A stretch of 64,000 nucleotides of DNA from Pseudobdellovibrionaceae bacterium (GTDB taxonomy: Bacteria; Bdellovibrionota; Bdellovibrionia; Bdellovibrionales; Bdellovibrionaceae). Position 1 is the stretch's first letter; every line of letters starts with the position of its first letter. The position numbers and the translations under genes were made by a program. Below are positions 62,306 to 64,000 of the stretch, one piece after another. Location of the stretch: NCBI GenBank assembly GCA_016785955.1, contig JAEUWH010000084.1:1-64000 (forward strand), read 5' to 3'. The notes under the pieces are model-generated. The model did not search any database and was not told the DNA's origin. It worked only from the letters and a program-made list of their open reading frames with translations.

Positions 62306-62965
62306 TTAAATTCCTTTAGACTCATAGCTTAGGTATGGAGCTTTCTCAGAACGACTTCCCTTGTAAACAGAATTCTCTTCCGTATTCTTTGTGATAATAG
62401 CTCCGGGTCCAACTAGATTATATTTTGCTATACTGACATTATTGCTAATTGTTGAATTTACACCTAGAAAAGAACCCTCACCAACTTGACAATGACCCGA
62501 CACCACAACATGGGATGAAACAAACACATGGTCTTCAATAGTGCTGTGGTGGCCAATATGGTTTCCACTCCACAAAATCACGTTACTACCAATCTTTGTA
62601 AAAGGTTGAATTACATTACTCTCAAATATAAAGCAATTATCACCTACTGGAGTATTGTAGTACGTAGCTTTTGAACTAATGTAGTTCACCAAGGTATAAC
62701 CTTTTTTCTTTCCGGCGTAATACTTCTCTTTTCGATATTCATTCATTTTCGCGAAACTCATTGGAATAAACAATCCATATTCATTAGGTGAAAATTCATT
62801 TTCAATAGTTTCAAATGGTACAATCGGCAAATTTTTAAATTTGGACTCTTTAATGTAAGAGGAATCCATCGTAAATGCGACAACCTCATAACTCGAATCA
62901 TACCCAAAATAAAAATGCGCAAGTTCAGCAAAGTCTCTATTTCCAAAAATGACTATTTTCTTCAT
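62306..62965 (-). CDS. NeuD/PglD-type sugar O- or N-acetyltransferase
   Basis: 219 residues. The N-terminal Rossmann-like domain (KIVIFGNRDFAELAHF) binds nucleotide sugar in PglD-type enzymes. The C-terminal half is a left-handed beta-helix with hexapeptide repeats (GDNCFIFESNVIQPFTKIGSNVIL, GNHIGHHSTIEDHVFVSSHVVVSG) including the His of GHHST expected to act as base. It would acetylate the amino group made by the DegT enzyme, or a hydroxyl. Overlaps the methyltransferase stop by 4 nt. Confidence 0.85.
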   Translation of the reverse strand: MKKIVIFGNRDFAELAHFYFGYDSSYEVVAFTMDSSYIKESKFKNLPIVPFETIENEFSPNEYGLFIPMSFAKMNEYRKEKYYAGKKKGYTLVNYISSKATYYNTPVGDNCFIFESNVIQPFTKIGSNVILWSGNHIGHHSTIEDHVFVSSHVVVSGHCQVGEGSFLGVNSTISNNVSIAKYNLVGPGAIITKNTEENSVYKGSRSEKAPYLSYESKGI

Positions 62966-63597
62966 TCTACGCCTCTAGGTGTTTTATAGACATATACCGT
63001 GTACTCATATAGTCCGTAATCACTACGCACTACAAAGTGCCTCGATAAATTTTTGCACAAGTATTGAGTCAGTTGATCTAAGGAAACGTGAAATAAGTCG
63101 TCTCGTTCCCAGTCTACATTCTTGCTCATTACATTAAATGCGATCCCTTTGTTTGATTGAGAATATAACTTCGAAATTACGTCGACCATAAATTGCCACA
63201 TTACTTCATATTGCAAATCTTTCTTAACAGTAAAAACGCCATTGCAAACGGCATAGTCGAAAGAAAAAGGAACGTTGTCTTTAAGAATATCGATCTGAGC
63301 AAACTTTGAATGTGGATACTTAACCTGACATTGCTTTATGAACGGTTCGGAGATATCGGCACCAAAATACTCTAACTCTCCCAATAAGCTCACACCTTTA
63401 AGATAGTCGAGATAGTGCCCGAGACCACATCCGAAATCCAAAATTTTTGTAGGGTAATCTTTTATAAAAAGCTCAGTCATCACTTTATGTCTTAGATTAA
63501 CGTCTTTTTCTACGGGCCAATCGACCCCTCGATGGTTATCACCTTGGATTTTAAAACACTCTTCATAATGCTGATAGATTTTTTTGTAGTCTGCCAA
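62962..63597 (-). CDS. SAM-dependent methyltransferase
   Basis: 211 residues. The class I motif I is KILDFGCGLGHYLDYL, followed by FGADISEPFIKQC (motif II with the acidic residue binding ribose) and FAQIDILKDNVPFSFDYAVCNGVF. It probably methylates a sugar or a lipid-linked intermediate. It is one nt from the WbqC-like gene, in the same operon. Confidence 0.8.
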   Translation of the reverse strand: MADYKKIYQHYEECFKIQGDNHRGVDWPVEKDVNLRHKVMTELFIKDYPTKILDFGCGLGHYLDYLKGVSLLGELEYFGADISEPFIKQCQVKYPHSKFAQIDILKDNVPFSFDYAVCNGVFTVKKDLQYEVMWQFMVDVISKLYSQSNKGIAFNVMSKNVDWERDDLFHVSLDQLTQYLCKNLSRHFVVRSDYGLYEYTVYVYKTPRGVE

Positions 63598-63598
63598 A

Positions 63599-64000
63599 TC
63601 AGTCCTCTAATTCGTACGATCTTACCATATTTATAAGTAAGTTTCTATCCACATTCATAACTAAATCGATTATGGATAAGTAAGGAATAAATTTATTCGA
63701 CAATTGACTATATTCCTTAGCAAGGGGAAGCTTTAAAAATTTCAAATTTAGATTATTTTCTTTAAATTTTTCTTGTGAATAAAGCTCGCGCCCACCAGGT
63801 GGATTTACATAAGTTTTCACCTCAAAATGAGATAGAATATCAATTATTTTATCTTCGCCTTTGAGCTCGGAAATACCTTGAATTTCTGAGGCCACGAAAA
63901 TAGGCGTTGTAATATTTAAATATTCACAAAATACCCGGAGTGTATTCTTTATAACTGCTACCAACTGATCATCAGAAATATTTAAGGATTCTGTTAAAAC
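63599..64000 (-). CDS. WbqC-like protein, C-terminal part (cut by the window edge)
   Basis: The frame is open to the right edge; 133 residues are visible and the start lies outside. CEYLNITTPIFVASEI, KIIDILSHFEVKTYVNPPGGRELYSQEKFKENNLNLKFLKLP and KFIPYLSIIDLVMNV match the C-terminal half of the WbqC family, which occurs in O-antigen loci and whose biochemical activity is, to my knowledge, unestablished. It appears to head the minus-strand operon that runs to 59319. Confidence 0.75.
   Translation of the reverse strand, partial: VLTESLNISDDQLVAVIKNTLRVFCEYLNITTPIFVASEIQGISELKGEDKIIDILSHFEVKTYVNPPGGRELYSQEKFKENNLNLKFLKLPLAKEYSQLSNKFIPYLSIIDLVMNVDRNLLINMVRSYELED

Overview
The window reads as chromosome of a Bdellovibrionota-type bacterium (Bdellovibrio or a close relative). 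This is an inference from several traits seen together: two DNA-binding proteins of the TIGR02147/DUF4423 type, each beside a secreted protein with a conserved LLVHE segment; lipoproteins with the unusual lipobox FQNC followed by Gly; many Sec-exported proteins of unknown function; and Gram-negative envelope genes. No rRNA, tRNA or CRISPR was recognised.

Layout. 0-0.1 kb: tail of an ISL3-type transposase. 0.5-3 kb: a pilin-like gene, a secreted protein and a lipoprotein. 3.1-5.2 kb: first LLVHE/TIGR02147 pair. 5.5-11.3 kb: a compact four-gene run (lipoprotein, two duplicated pilin-like proteins, lipoprotein esterase) built on shared Cys-rich repeat modules; this is the best candidate for an undescribed surface system. 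11.3-13.3 kb: a small secreted protein, a broken trypsin-like gene and a saccharopine-dehydrogenase-like oxidoreductase. 13.5-15.5 kb: second LLVHE/TIGR02147 pair. 15.6-17.6 kb: a RegB/RegA-type redox two-component system. 17.6-26.3 kb: secreted proteins, including a five-gene operon in which three products share one domain, and a beta-helix lipoprotein. 26.6-32.3 kb: galE, a giant repeat lipoprotein ending in a dockerin-like calcium-binding pair, and a two-TM protein. 32.8-37.6 kb: metH and metF. 37.6-40.2 kb: a polyprenyl-phosphate sugar transferase and an O-antigen ligase-like protein. 41-48.4 kb: YbdK-type ligase, gmhA, a lipoprotein, a SWIM/SNF2 helicase and a phospholipase A2-like secreted protein. 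48.7 kb: a stand-alone HisKA mini-protein. 49-64 kb: an AT-rich surface polysaccharide locus (manC-type, asnB, ugd, epimerase, glycosyltransferases, DegT aminotransferase, PhyH, propeller protein, NeuD-type acetyltransferase, methyltransferase, WbqC).

The intergenic DNA is also informative. A 130-bp perfect-stem palindromic element occurs twice with compensatory base changes. A 12-mer (TTGGTAATGACA) and its variants recur in four gaps. Several inverted repeats resemble operators. Gene starts were moved inward from the longest frame wherever a Shine-Dalgarno sequence or signal peptide decided it. All functions come from reading motifs; no database search was possible.
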